NCBI GenBank assembly: GCA_945905835.1
Contig: CAMDQJ010000027.1
Coordinates: 1-39,401, forward strand
Source of the DNA: Asaia bogorensis
GTDB lineage: Bacteria; Pseudomonadota; Alphaproteobacteria; Reyranellales; Reyranellaceae
DNA: 39,401 nt
Reading direction: 5' to 3'
Part shown: positions 10,537 through 19,335 of the stretch, in pieces
How positions within the stretch are numbered: position 1 is the first letter of the stretch
How the letters are laid out: each line of letters begins with the position of its first letter
Program-made: the position numbers and the translations under genes
The notes under the pieces: model-generated
Database searches by the model: none
What the model was told of the DNA's origin: nothing
Seen by the model: the letters and a program-made list of their open reading frames with translations, nothing else

Positions 10537-11628
10537 TCACCTCAATTTCAGCGTGGCAAGGCCCACCATCGACAGGATGGCGGCGATGATCCAGAAGCGC
10601 ACGACGATGGTGGGCTCGGTCCAGCCCTTCTGCTCGAAATGGTGATGCAACGGCGCCATGCGGAAGACGCGCTTGCCGGTCCATTTGAACGACAGCACCT
10701 GGACGATCACCGACACCGTCTCGAGCACGAACAGGCCGCCGACGATGGCGAGCACGATCTCGTGCTTGGTGATGACGGCGATGGCGCCCAGCGCCCCGCC
10801 GATCGACAGCGAGCCGGTGTCGCCCATGAACACCATGGCCGGCGGCGCGTTGAACCACAGGAAGCCGAGGCTGGCGCCGACCAGCGCCGACAGCAGCACC
10901 GCGAGCTCGCCGGTGCGCGGGATGTGGTGGACATAGAGGTAGTTGGTAAAGACGACGTTGCCGACCACGTAGGTGATGATGCCGAACACCGCCGCCGCCA
11001 TGATCACCGGGCCGATGGCGAGGCCGTCGAGGCCGTCGGTCAGGTTCACTGCATTGGAGGCGCCGACGATTACCAGGATGGCAAAGAAGATGAAGCCTCC
11101 GAGCCCGAGCGGGATCAGCACGTCCTTGAGGAACGGCAGCGCCAACTGGTAGCGCAGCGGCTGGGGCGACAGCTGGGCGATCAGGTATGCGCCGAGCGCC
11201 GCCACCACGATCGACAGCGCCATCTTGACCCTGGCAGGCACGCCCTTGGGATTGCGCTTGGTGACCTTGAGGAAGTCGTCCCACAGTCCGACGGCGCCGA
11301 ACGCCAGCGTGATGCCGAGCACGATCCAGACATAGCGATTGGTGAGGTCGGCCCACAAGAGCGTGCCGAGCGACAGGCCGATCAGGATCAGCAGCCCGCC
11401 CATCGTCGGCGTGCCCTTCTTGGTCAGCAGATGGCTCTCCGGCCCGTCGTCGCGGATCGGCTGGCCCTGCTTCTGCTTGCTGCGCAGCCAGCGGATCAGC
11501 GTGCCGCCGATGATGAAGCTGAGTATCAGCGCCGTGAGGAACGCGCCGATCGAGCGGAACGTGAGGTAGCGGAAGAGATTGAACGGCCCGAAAGTGTCGG
11601 CCAGCGGATAAAGCAGGTGATACAGCAT
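10537..11628 (-). CDS. mraY: Phospho-MurNAc-pentapeptide translocase MraY
   Basis: Polytopic inner-membrane enzyme that transfers phospho-MurNAc-pentapeptide from UDP to undecaprenyl phosphate, forming lipid I. The 363-residue product has about ten transmembrane segments and the family motifs GLWDDFLK (aspartate pair), [24 protein letters not shown] and the histidine-rich loop [13 protein letters not shown], which is specific to MraY over related phosphotransferases. ATG at 11628 follows the murF stop by one base (TGA G ATG). Its own last codons supply the Shine-Dalgarno for murD. Confidence 0.98.
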   Translation of the reverse strand: MLYHLLYPLADTFGPFNLFRYLTFRSIGAFLTALILSFIIGGTLIRWLRSKQKQGQPIRDDGPESHLLTKKGTPTMGGLLILIGLSLGTLLWADLTNRYVWIVLGITLAFGAVGLWDDFLKVTKRNPKGVPARVKMALSIVVAALGAYLIAQLSPQPLRYQLALPFLKDVLIPLGLGGFIFFAILVIVGASNAVNLTDGLDGLAIGPVIMAAAVFGIITYVVGNVVFTNYLYVHHIPRTGELAVLLSALVGASLGFLWFNAPPAMVFMGDTGSLSIGGALGAIAVITKHEIVLAIVGGLFVLETVSVIVQVLSFKWTGKRVFRMAPLHHHFEQKGWTEPTIVVRFWIIAAILSMVGLATLKLR

Positions 11629-11629
11629 C

Positions 11630-13036
11630 TCAGTGTCCCGCCCCGCCGTCCGACGCCATGAGGATGGCGTCGACGACCAATTTCATTTTCGAGCCCAGCG
11701 AGCCCTTCACCGCCACGACGTCGCCGGCCTTGAGCGCCGCAGCGACGTCGCCGGCCAGCGCCGCCGAATCCGGCCGATGCACGCCGCGTTGCGTGCTCGC
11801 CAATTGATCCCACAGCGCCCGCATGTGCGGGCCGCAGAGAAAGACCTGCGTGGCGCCGCTAGCTGCGACGGCATCGGCGAGTCCGGCATGGTAGCCATCG
11901 GCGCCGTCGCCGAGCTCGCGCATGTCGCCCAGCGCCAGCAGGCGGCGGCCGCCGGGGCCCGGCTGGGTGCGCGACAGCACTGCCAGCATCGCCGGCACCG
12001 ATGCCGGATTGGCGTTGTAGCTTTCGTCCAGCAGTTCGATCGTTCCTGTCCCGAATTTCAATCGCCGGCGCTGACCACGCCCCGGCGATGCCTTGACCTC
12101 GGCCAGTGTTGCTGCCGCCCTCACGACATCGGCACCCAGCGCCTCTACGACAGCCAAGGCGGCGACGCTGTTCATCGCCCAATGCTCGCCCGCGGCGCCC
12201 AGCCGATATTCGATACGGCGGCCATGAATGGAAGCCACAATATCGCTGCCCAAATCCTGCAGGTCGCATGCGACAAGACGGGCGTCGGCTGCATCGCTTT
12301 TGCCGAATCCAACGATGCGAGTCACGCCGAACCGGCGCGCCCGGTCGGCGAGGCGATCGTAGTGGCGGTTGTCGCGGTTGAGCACGGCGACGGCGCCCTC
12401 GCGCATTCCGGCGAACAGGCAGGCCTTTTCATCGGCGATGGCTTCTTCCGAACCCATCTGGCCGATATGGGTTGATTCGACATTTGTGATCAGGCCGACA
12501 TGCGCCTCGACCTGGCGGGCCAGCGGCTCGATCTCGCCGGAATGATTCATGCCGATCTCGAACACGCCGTAGCGCGCATCGGCCGGCAGGCGCGCGAGAC
12601 TTATGGGCACGCCGACATGATTGTTGTAGCTGGCGGCACTGGCCTCGGTCTTGGCTTGGGCCGACAGCATCGCGCGCAGCGCGTCCTTGGTGCTGGTCTT
12701 GCCGACCGAGCCGGTGACGCTGGCGATGCGCGCCGTGCTGCGGCGTCGGCCGGCGCGGCCGAGATCGACCAGCGCCTTCATGGTGTCGGGCACGCGGACC
12801 AGCGGCCCCGTTGCGCCCGCGACATCGCGCGACACGACGCAGGCCGTGGCGCCGCGTGTAAAGGCGTCAGCCACGAAGCCGTGACCGTCGGTGGTCTCGC
12901 CCGACAACGCGAAAAACAGATCGCCCGTGCCGACGGCGCGACTGTCGAAGGTCACGCCCGACGCTTCGAAGCGGCCGGAAAGCACCGCAGGCGACAGCGT
13001 TCGCGCGACATCGTCGGAGGTCCACAACGCGCTCAC
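11630..13036 (-). CDS. murF: UDP-MurNAc-tripeptide--D-Ala-D-Ala ligase MurF
   Basis: Last cytoplasmic Mur ligase; it adds the D-Ala-D-Ala made by Ddl to UDP-MurNAc-tripeptide. The 468-residue product has an N-terminal domain with [18 protein letters not shown] (27-44), the P-loop TGSVGKTST (108-116), GMNHSGEIE in the central domain and [12 protein letters not shown] at the start of the C-terminal domain. These are typical MurF motifs and distinguish it from MurE. The start is GTG at 13036, overlapping the murE stop by 4 bp. The 3' end is one base before mraY. Confidence 0.97.
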   Translation of the reverse strand: MSALWTSDDVARTLSPAVLSGRFEASGVTFDSRAVGTGDLFFALSGETTDGHGFVADAFTRGATACVVSRDVAGATGPLVRVPDTMKALVDLGRAGRRRSTARIASVTGSVGKTSTKDALRAMLSAQAKTEASAASYNNHVGVPISLARLPADARYGVFEIGMNHSGEIEPLARQVEAHVGLITNVESTHIGQMGSEEAIADEKACLFAGMREGAVAVLNRDNRHYDRLADRARRFGVTRIVGFGKSDAADARLVACDLQDLGSDIVASIHGRRIEYRLGAAGEHWAMNSVAALAVVEALGADVVRAAATLAEVKASPGRGQRRRLKFGTGTIELLDESYNANPASVPAMLAVLSRTQPGPGGRRLLALGDMRELGDGADGYHAGLADAVAASGATQVFLCGPHMRALWDQLASTQRGVHRPDSAALAGDVAAALKAGDVVAVKGSLGSKMKLVVDAILMASDGGAGH

Positions 13037-14496
13037 GATTTCACCGCCATGAGTTCGCGCGCCACTCCGGCATCGTCGAAGGGGTGCGTGACGCCTTTGA
13101 TCGTCTGGCCAGTCTCGTGGCCCTTGCCGGCAATCAGCAGAAGATCGTCCGGGCCCGCAAGTGCGGCGAGCCCGGCCGCGATGGCGGCGCGGCGATCGTC
13201 GCTGACTTCTTGCCAGTTCTCGCGGTTCGCCGGAATGCCGCGAACGATCTCGGCGCGGATCGCGGCGGGCTCCTCGCTGCGCGGATTGTCGTCGCTGACG
13301 ATGGTGAGGTCGGCCAGCCGTGTGGCGATCTCGCCCATCACTGGCCGCTTGGCGCGATCGCGATCGCCGCCGCAGCCGAACACCACGACCAGCTTGCTCT
13401 TGGTGAACGCCCGCAGGGTCGCCAGCACCGTCTCCAGCGCCTCGGGCTTGTGGGCATAGTCGACATAGACCGGCGCGCCATTCTTGTGACGCGCCACGAG
13501 CTGCAAACGCCCCGGTGCGCCACTCAAGCCCGTCAACGCCGCGACAGCGCGCGCCGGATCGGCGCCGGTCGCGACCGCAAGACCGAGTGCGGCCATGGCA
13601 TTGGAGGCCTGGAAGCCGCCGACCAACGGCAGGTCGACTTCGTGACGCGTGCCCAAGACGTTCAGGACCAAATGCTGGCCAGCCGCGGTCGGCGTCACAC
13701 GCACCAGGCGGAACTCCTTGCCCTTGAAGCCGTAGCTCCAGAAGCGAATCCCCCGGCGGCGGCAGATCGTAGCCAGCGCATCGGCCCGGTCGGCATCGGC
13801 ATTGACGATCGCGGTGCCCGAGGACGGCAGCAGCGTCTCGAACAGGCGCGCCTTGGCGGCAAAATAGCCATCCATCGAGACGTGATAGTCGAGATGCTCG
13901 TGCGTCAGATTGGTGAAGGCGGCTGCGGCGAGTTTCAGCCCATCGAGACGATGCTGATCGAGGCCATGGCTCGACGCCTCGACGGCAAGATGCCCGACGC
14001 CATCCTTGGCCAGGGTCGCGAGATCCGCATGAAGCTGGACCGGGTCGGGCGTGGTGAGGCCGCTGTCGCGATTGAGCGTCGACGAGACGATGCCGAGCGT
14101 GCCGACACTCGCCGCCTTGTGGCCGAGTGCCGACCAGATCTGGCGCAGGAAATGCACGGTTGAGGATTTGCCGTTGGTGCCGGTCACCGCCGCGATGGTC
14201 GCGGGCTGGAGGCCGGCGAAGGCGGCGGCCATCAGGGCGATGCGGTGACGCGGATTGTCGTCGCGCACGACCACGATCTCCGACGGCAGCTGCGGCAGCA
14301 CAGCGCGTTCGTCGGCCAGGATCGCCACCGCACCGCGCTTGGCGGCATCGGCGATGAAAGTGGTACCATCGTGCTTCGTGCCCGAAAGGGCAGCGAACAG
14401 AAATCCGGGTTGAACCTTGCGCGAGTCGAGGGTCAGGCCAGCGAGGTCGGGATCGCGTGAGTCGGCACTGCGGCCCATGAGCTCACTCAGCCGCAA
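13033..14496 (-). CDS. murE: UDP-MurNAc-tripeptide synthetase MurE (meso-DAP type)
   Basis: Cytoplasmic Mur ligase adding the third stem-peptide residue. DNPR at 403-406 is the signature for meso-diaminopimelate, so this organism should have DAP-type peptidoglycan. Other motifs are LTLDSRKVQPGFLF (21-34), P-loop TGTNGKSST (105-113) and GKGHE (457-461). I chose TTG at 14496 (487 residues) because it restores the family N-terminus LRLSELMG and has GGGAG 9 nt upstream; it overlaps the ftsI 3' end by 14 bp. The alternative ATG at 14478 gives 481 residues and leaves a 4-bp gap, but removes the LRLSEL segment and has weaker Shine-Dalgarno support. The open frame further upstream is antisense-free but lies inside ftsI and is not MurE. 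Confidence 0.95.
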   Translation of the reverse strand: MRLSELMGRSADSRDPDLAGLTLDSRKVQPGFLFAALSGTKHDGTTFIADAAKRGAVAILADERAVLPQLPSEIVVVRDDNPRHRIALMAAAFAGLQPATIAAVTGTNGKSSTVHFLRQIWSALGHKAASVGTLGIVSSTLNRDSGLTTPDPVQLHADLATLAKDGVGHLAVEASSHGLDQHRLDGLKLAAAAFTNLTHEHLDYHVSMDGYFAAKARLFETLLPSSGTAIVNADADRADALATICRRRGIRFWSYGFKGKEFRLVRVTPTAAGQHLVLNVLGTRHEVDLPLVGGFQASNAMAALGLAVATGADPARAVAALTGLSGAPGRLQLVARHKNGAPVYVDYAHKPEALETVLATLRAFTKSKLVVVFGCGGDRDRAKRPVMGEIATRLADLTIVSDDNPRSEEPAAIRAEIVRGIPANRENWQEVSDDRRAAIAAGLAALAGPDDLLLIAGKGHETGQTIKGVTHPFDDAGVARELMAVKS

Positions 14497-16372
14497 CGCG
14501 GCGCACTCCCGCTGCTGGCGCGTTTGCCGTTTGCCCGTTCGATGTTTGGCCGTTCGACGTTTGCACTCCCGGCTTGGCCGGCAGTGCCTTGCGCTGCTCG
14601 GGGGTGCGATGGCGAGCATTGCCGGGCGCAGGCTGCAGAGCGGGAATGGACGGCGCGACGGGCACCGAGGCGATTTCCAACGGCGGCAGCCCGCCGTTCC
14701 AGTCGCCCGGCAGGATGCCGTAGAGCGCCGCGATGTTCTCGATGATGGTCTTGACGCTGGGCGCCGCGACCATGCCGCCGGTGGCATAGCCGCTGGTCTC
14801 GGCGATGCCCTTGGGCTCGTCGAGCGACACCAGGATGACGAATTTGGGCTCGTTCATGGGAAACATGCCAACAAACGAACTGATCAAGGCTTTTTGACGG
14901 TAGCCGCCGTGGGCCGGCTTTTCCGCCGTGCCGGTCTTGCCGCCGACCTCGTAGCCTACGACGTTGGCGTTCTTGCCGGTGCCCTCGACCACGTTCAGCC
15001 GCAGCAGCTGGCGCATCGAGGTCGAGGTCTTGGCCTGGATGACGCGCTTGCCGGGATCGCTCGTGGCGGTGCGCTTGATCAGGGTCGGCGGGAACATGAT
15101 GCCGCCATTGATCATCGCCGCCGAGCCGATCGCCAGGTGCAACGGCGTCACCGAGATGCCGTGCCCGAAGGCGATGGTCATGGTGTTGATCTTCATCCAG
15201 TAGCGCGGATAGAGCGGCGCCGAGACTTCCGGGAGCTGCACCGGCTCGGCCTTGAGGAAGCCGATCTTGTCGAAGAAGGCGCGCTGCGCCTCGGGGCCCT
15301 GCTCGACCGCCATCTTGGCCGAGGCGATGTTGGATGAATACTTGAAGATCTCGGGAACGGTCAGCGCCCGGCTCTGCGGATGGTCGTCGTTGATGGTGAA
15401 GCGGTCGATCTTGATCGGCGAACTGGCGTCGTAGACGCTGGTCATCGTCGCCTTGCCGCTGTCGAGCGCCATCGCGTGATTGAAGATCTTGAACGTCGAG
15501 CCCTGCTCGTAGACGCCTAGAGTCGCGCGGTTGAACAGCGCGTCACTGGTGATCGTCTTGGCCTTGTTGGCGTCGTAGGTCGGCAGCGAGGCCATGGCGA
15601 GGATCTCGCCGTTGGTCGCGTCGAGGACGATGGCCGTGGCGCCTATTGCGGAATATTTCGCGACGGCGCGCATCAGTTCGGCCTCGATCATGCGCTGCAG
15701 GCGCAGATCGATCGAGAGCTGCAGCGTCTCGCCGTTCAGCAGTTGCTGGTCGAAGTAGCGCTCGACGCCGGCCAGGCCTGAATTGTCGACGCTGGCGTAG
15801 CCGACGATGTGCGCCGCCGAGCTCCCCTGCGGATAGATGCGCCGCTCCTCGGCTTGAAAATCGAGACCGGGAATACCGAGGCGATTGACCAGGTTCTGTT
15901 CGCGCGGGCTGAGGCCGCGCTTGATCCAGACGAAGCTCTTGTCGGCGTCGAGGCGATCCTTGAGGTCCTCGTACTTGAGCTCGGGCAGCGCGATGCTGAG
16001 CTTGCGCGCAGCCTCGTGCGGATCGAGCACCAGGCGCGGATTGGCGAAGGCCGACATCACCGGCACCGAGGTCGCGAACACGATGCCGTTGCGGTCGACG
16101 ATGTCACCACGCTCCGACTGGATGGCACCGCCGCGCGCCGCCACGCGCTGTGTCGGCTCGCCGCCGTCGCGCAGCAGCGACACGTAACCCATGCGCAACG
16201 CCACGGCGACGAAGGCCAGCGAAAAGATCGCCGAGGCGATCACCAGGCGGTGCCGCGCGGTCTCCTGCGCGTCGCCCTTGAGGCGCTCCTGAACGGAGCC
16301 GTTACGCGCGCCGGCCGCCGCGCTGAGCGCGACGGCCGGTTCGGGCGACCCAGACTTTGGCCACAGTCTCAC
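14483..16372 (-). CDS. ftsI: Septal transpeptidase FtsI (PBP3)
   Basis: Class B penicillin-binding protein that cross-links septal peptidoglycan, partner of FtsW. The 629-residue product has a cytoplasmic N-terminus, one membrane anchor (about 43-65), the pedestal domain starting near ERGDIVDRNG (87-96) and a transpeptidase domain with STFK (292-295, nucleophile), SSN (346-348) and KTGT (479-482). The start is GTG at 16372, overlapping ftsL by 4 bp. After the catalytic domain a tail of about 70 residues is rich in Pro, Ala and Gln and carries an imperfect QTSNG tandem repeat (604-616). Tails of this kind vary between species and are probably disordered. Confidence 0.97.
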   Translation of the reverse strand: MRLWPKSGSPEPAVALSAAAGARNGSVQERLKGDAQETARHRLVIASAIFSLAFVAVALRMGYVSLLRDGGEPTQRVAARGGAIQSERGDIVDRNGIVFATSVPVMSAFANPRLVLDPHEAARKLSIALPELKYEDLKDRLDADKSFVWIKRGLSPREQNLVNRLGIPGLDFQAEERRIYPQGSSAAHIVGYASVDNSGLAGVERYFDQQLLNGETLQLSIDLRLQRMIEAELMRAVAKYSAIGATAIVLDATNGEILAMASLPTYDANKAKTITSDALFNRATLGVYEQGSTFKIFNHAMALDSGKATMTSVYDASSPIKIDRFTINDDHPQSRALTVPEIFKYSSNIASAKMAVEQGPEAQRAFFDKIGFLKAEPVQLPEVSAPLYPRYWMKINTMTIAFGHGISVTPLHLAIGSAAMINGGIMFPPTLIKRTATSDPGKRVIQAKTSTSMRQLLRLNVVEGTGKNANVVGYEVGGKTGTAEKPAHGGYRQKALISSFVGMFPMNEPKFVILVSLDEPKGIAETSGYATGGMVAAPSVKTIIENIAALYGILPGDWNGGLPPLEIASVPVAPSIPALQPAPGNARHRTPEQRKALPAKPGVQTSNGQTSNGQTANAPAAGVRRVAAE

Positions 16373-16917
16373 CGGGTTCCTCCACTACGCGAGAGGATTT
16401 CATCGATGGAAGCTGCGGCGCTCTGGTCGTCGCCTACCGGACCCGATGTTGCCGGCTCTTTTATTAGGGCCGGTCGAGGGGGCGTCGTGGGTCCGGTGCT
16501 ACGGGGGGAATGGGGTGCGGAGGCCGGCGAGGGGCTGCCGGCCTCCGCTGCGACGCGGGCATCACCGGGCACCGTCGACGAGGGGACGTCGTGGCCCGTA
16601 CGGGGGGGGGAAGGGAGTGGTGCTTCGCGCCGCGGGGGGACAGATTCGGTCTTGAGCGTGTCGATCCGGATGACCTGCTTGATCGATACAGGCTCGAGCT
16701 TGAGATGCTTTTCGGCCAGGCGCTGAATGCGCTCGGCCTCGTTGAGGTGAGCCCACTCGACCCGCAGGATATGCGTGGCCTTCTGGCTCTCGATGATCTT
16801 CTGGTTGGTGCGGTCGATCTTGTCCTCGAGGTCCTGCACCCTGTACTTGATGGTGAACAGCCCGATCGCCGTGGCAACCGCGGCGACCGACCAGAACAGG
16901 AGGCCCCGGTGGATCAT
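16369..16917 (-). CDS. ftsL: Cell division protein FtsL with long Pro-rich tail
   Basis: Small bitopic divisome protein that forms a coiled-coil complex with FtsB and FtsQ and activates FtsWI. The N-terminus [20 protein letters not shown] is the membrane segment, followed by a coiled-coil stretch (about 25-60: [13 protein letters not shown] and so on) and [11 protein letters not shown]. That accounts for about 100 residues. The remaining 80 residues are Pro/Ser/Thr/Ala-rich and low complexity, so the protein (182 aa) is longer than usual FtsL (about 100-130). A run of nine C on the coding strand (16602-16610) lies at the start of this tail. Both ends are 4-bp overlaps with rsmH and ftsI, which supports the frame through the C run. 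Assignment relies on topology and position, since FtsL is poorly conserved. Confidence 0.88.
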   Translation of the reverse strand: MIHRGLLFWSVAAVATAIGLFTIKYRVQDLEDKIDRTNQKIIESQKATHILRVEWAHLNEAERIQRLAEKHLKLEPVSIKQVIRIDTLKTESVPPRREAPLPSPPRTGHDVPSSTVPGDARVAAEAGSPSPASAPHSPRSTGPTTPPRPALIKEPATSGPVGDDQSAAASIDEILSRSGGTR

Positions 16918-17855
16918 CCCGCGCCTCCCGCCGCAACTTTCTCGGCCACCCGAAGACGCGCCGAGCGGGACCGTGGATTGGCCGATACTTCTGCTTCGGA
17001 CGGCGACAGCGGACGGCGCGTGAGATCGCGCAGCGTGACGGCGGGCGGCGCACCGACCGGCGGCGGCGCATGGCGTGACGGCGACGGCGTGCGTCCGGCG
17101 CGGCCGCGCACGAATTCCTTCACGGCGCGATCCTCGAGCGAATGGAACGACACCACCGCGAAACGGCCACCGGGCGCCAGCACCTGCTCGGCCGCGGCAA
17201 GGCCGCGAGCAAGTTCACCGAGCTCGTCGTTGACGGCGATGCGCAGCGCCTGGAAGGCGCGCGTCGCCGGATCGCTTTCGTCCTTGGGCAGCGGGCCGAC
17301 CGCGCGGCGCACGATCTCGGCCAGCTCGCCGGTGGTCTCGATGCGCTTGATCTTGCGCTGCTCGACGATAGCGCGCGCGACGCGGCGCGAGCGGCGCTCC
17401 TCGCCGTAGCGCCAGAAGATGTCGGCCAGTTCCCTCTCGTCGGCCTCGTTCACCAGGTCGCCAGCCGAGGGCCCACGCTTTTCCATACGCATGTCGAGCG
17501 GGCCGTCACCGCGGAAGGAGAAGCCGCGTTCTGCACGGTCGAACTGCATCGACGAAACGCCGAGATCGAGTGCCACGCCGTCGACATCGGGAACGCCTTC
17601 GGCCGACAGCAGCTCGGCCATGTCGCCGAAGCGGCCTTCGATCAGGTGCAGCCGCGGCTCATAGCGATCGACCAGCACCTTGCCGGCGGAGATGGCGTCG
17701 GGATCGCGATCGATGGCGAAGACCTGGCAATCGGCGCGATCGAGCAGCGCCGTCGTGTAGCCGCCGGCGCCGAACGTGCTGTCGACGTAACGGCCGCCGT
17801 CGCGCGGCTGCAGCGCATCGACCACTTCGTTCAGCATGACCGGAATGTGGTTCAT
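16914..17855 (-). CDS. rsmH: 16S rRNA (cytosine-1402-N4)-methyltransferase RsmH
   Basis: SAM-dependent methyltransferase (formerly MraW) that modifies N4 of C1402 in 16S rRNA. The 313-residue product begins [15 protein letters not shown], as typical for the family, with the SAM motif [11 protein letters not shown] (24-34), then [20 protein letters not shown] and the C-terminal [13 protein letters not shown]. The ATG at 17855 overlaps the mraZ stop by 4 bp, and the stop overlaps ftsL by 4 bp. It is the second gene of the dcw cluster, the usual place. Confidence 0.98.
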   Translation of the reverse strand: MNHIPVMLNEVVDALQPRDGGRYVDSTFGAGGYTTALLDRADCQVFAIDRDPDAISAGKVLVDRYEPRLHLIEGRFGDMAELLSAEGVPDVDGVALDLGVSSMQFDRAERGFSFRGDGPLDMRMEKRGPSAGDLVNEADERELADIFWRYGEERRSRRVARAIVEQRKIKRIETTGELAEIVRRAVGPLPKDESDPATRAFQALRIAVNDELGELARGLAAAEQVLAPGGRFAVVSFHSLEDRAVKEFVRGRAGRTPSPSRHAPPPVGAPPAVTLRDLTRRPLSPSEAEVSANPRSRSARLRVAEKVAAGGAG

Positions 17856-18346
17856 ATGTCGCCGCCCCCAGAATCAGAGTTGGCGAGGCCGCGCACGAAG
17901 GCGGCCATCTTGGAGCGGTCGGCGTCGCGACGCGTCTGCCAGCGCGCCGGCTGCCAGAGCTGGAACTTGTCGCCCTTGCCGACGAACATCACGCTGTCCT
18001 CGACGGCGAGCGTCTTGACGAAATCGTCGGGCAGCACGAAGCGGCCGTCAGGCTCCATCGGAATGGTGCGGGCGCTGGCCGAGAGGTAGCCCGCTGGATC
18101 GAACGCCTCGTCGTCGAGCGCGACCTTCAGCGAACCCTTGGGGCCGAGCGCCTCGCTGCGCAGGCGGTCGAGCATGCCGTCGAAGCCGGCGCGGGAATTG
18201 CCGTTCACCACGCCCTCGGCGTTGGGCGAGTGATAGAGGACGAATGCACCGCGGTCCTCAACCGGCAGCTCGTCGCGAAAGGCGGCGGGTAAAGAGACCC
18301 GGCCCTTCTTGTCGAGCTTCATCTGGATTTCGGACCGAAAAGCCAC
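17852..18346 (-). CDS. mraZ: Transcriptional regulator MraZ
   Basis: AbrB/MraZ-fold DNA-binding protein that regulates its own dcw operon in the species studied. The 164-residue product has two copies of the fold: [13 protein letters not shown] (12-24), carrying the DxxxR signature, and a second [12 protein letters not shown] copy. The start is GTG at 18346, preceded by AAGGGGA. It overlaps rsmH by 4 bp and is the first gene of the cluster, so the main operon promoter should lie in 18347-18470. Phased GGGA repeats there (18405-18440) are candidate binding sites for this protein. Confidence 0.95.
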   Translation of the reverse strand: MAFRSEIQMKLDKKGRVSLPAAFRDELPVEDRGAFVLYHSPNAEGVVNGNSRAGFDGMLDRLRSEALGPKGSLKVALDDEAFDPAGYLSASARTIPMEPDGRFVLPDDFVKTLAVEDSVMFVGKGDKFQLWQPARWQTRRDADRSKMAAFVRGLANSDSGGGDI

Positions 18347-18404
18347 GGCCCCGTCCCCTTAGATCCCGCCGCAGAGGCCCCACGCTTCTGCGTTTCCACG
18401 TCTT

Positions 18405-18440
18405 ACGGGATGTTATGGGATATCATGGGAATTAATGGTA
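18405..18440. promoter_or_regulatory. Candidate MraZ operator: four 10-bp-phased GGGA repeats
   Basis: On the plus strand four hexamers end exactly 10 bp apart: acGGGA (18410), atGGGA (18420), atGGGA (18430) and atGGTA (18440). They lie about 60-95 bp upstream of the mraZ GTG. In E. coli, MraZ was shown to bind direct TGGGN repeats separated by 5 nt ahead of mraZ, the same 10-bp period. The stretch is also markedly AT-rich between the repeats, as expected of a promoter. Binding by MraZ here is inference, and a precise -35/-10 could not be fixed. Confidence 0.6.
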
Positions 18441-18451
18441 CACAACATACA

Positions 18452-18924
18452 ATGCGAACAATCCACAAGGAATCTGAACGGGTTAGCTCCAATACCTATT
18501 GTGCCTTGCTGGCTGGAATCAGCAAGGGCTTGTTGGTCGCCGGGCTTTTGCTGGCGACGGCGGCCGGCGCCCAGGATCGTGGCCAGGATACCGGCCCACT
18601 GCTGCGGATCCTCGACGGCGACACCTATGAAATGCTGCTGGAAGGCTTTCCCACGAAGGCTCGCCTGTTCAATGCCGACACGCCCGAAACCGGCCGGCGG
18701 GCCCAATGCGCCGAGGAGCGAGAGCTTGGCGATCGGGCGACCAACTGGGTGCGCGAGGCCGTCGCGACCCGCGACGTGGCGGTCTTTCCGGTCGGTCGCC
18801 CCGACAAGTATGGACGGCAGCTCGTCCATGTCCGCATCGACGGCGAGGATCTCGCCCGCCTGCTGGTGAACGAGGGCCTGGCGCGCTTCTACTACGGCGA
18901 GCGCCGCCGGGGCCGTGGTGTTGA
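18452..18924 (+). CDS. Secreted staphylococcal-nuclease-like protein, probable frameshift at C-terminus
   Basis: Thermonuclease-fold (SNase-like) protein. A hydrophobic stretch ending ATAAGA (26-40) looks like a signal peptide, so a periplasmic or secreted protein is likely. The catalytic set is present: DGDT (55-58), R71 and DTPE (76-79), and R122 in DKYGR. The frame as read passes GLARFYYGERRR and then runs on antisense through rnpB. If one G is added to the four-G run at 18909-18912, the protein instead ends ERRRGPWC with a stop at 18922-18924. That is the usual C-terminus of this family (RR-x-PWC), and it ends just before rnpB. So a one-base deletion or a sequencing error is likely. The start is uncertain: upstream in-frame ATGs at 18410 and 18425 overlap the mraZ repeats, and no clear Shine-Dalgarno is visible for any of them. 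The gene is divergent from mraZ. Confidence 0.75.
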
Positions 18925-18925
18925 G

Positions 18926-18944
18926 AAAAAGCAGGTCAGACGGC
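18926..18944 (-). terminator. Probable 3' end/terminator of rnpB
   Basis: On the minus strand the 3' half of RNase P helix P1 (GCCGTCTGACC) is followed after three bases by TTTTT and then CTC. The P1 helix plus T run could act as an intrinsic terminator, or the T run could lie just beyond the processed 3' end. It sits two bases from the frame-corrected stop of the convergent nuclease gene. Confidence 0.45.
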
Positions 18945-19324
18945 CTGTAAGCCGGGTTCTGTCCCCGCCCGTGAGGGCGATGGATGGCCATTCCTCTGGG
19001 ATGCCCGTTACCGGACACCTCGCGCGACCGACCCGGGCGACGTCGCGGAAACACCGCTGCCGGTTACCCGGCGTGCCGCCCCTATTTGGTCTTGCTCCCG
19101 GTGGGGTTTGCCATGCCGCTTCCGTTGCCGGTCGCGCGGTGGGCTCTTACCCCACCGTTTCACCCTTGCCTGGCCAGCAAGCTGGCCCGGCGGTCTGTTC
19201 TCTGTGGCACTTTCCCTGAGGTCGCCCTCGCCGGCCGTTAGCCGGCACCGTGTCTCCGTGGAGCCCGGACTTTCCTCACCGACCCGGTTGCCCGGAGCGG
19301 TGCAGCCATCCAGCCGTCTGACCC
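18934..19324 (-). ncRNA. rnpB: RNase P RNA (bacterial type A)
   Basis: Catalytic RNA of RNase P, which removes 5' leaders from tRNA precursors. Read on the minus strand it contains the universal 5' element GAGGAAAGTCCGGGCTCC (19260-19277), the AAGGGTGAAACGGTGGGGTA and AGAGCCCACCG segments, and the 3' element ACAGAACCCGGCTTAC. The ends pair as helix P1: GGTCAGACGGC at the 5' end (19313-19323) is complementary to GCCGTCTGACC at the 3' end (18934-18944). Length is about 390 nt, normal for type A. A run of five T follows on the minus strand (18926-18930), probably part of the 3' end or terminator. Exact ends are within a few bases. Confidence 0.96.
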
Positions 19325-19335
19325 ACGGCGGTTAG

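Noticed and set aside
16602-16610. C9 run in ftsL as a phase-variation switch
   Set aside because: The gene is essential and its downstream frame is kept to the overlap with ftsI; without population data the run is only a slippage-prone site.
18925-19219. Continuation of the nuclease frame across rnpB as a 269-residue protein
   Set aside because: The extension is antisense to the conserved RNase P RNA and has no protein homology signal; a frameshift explains it better.
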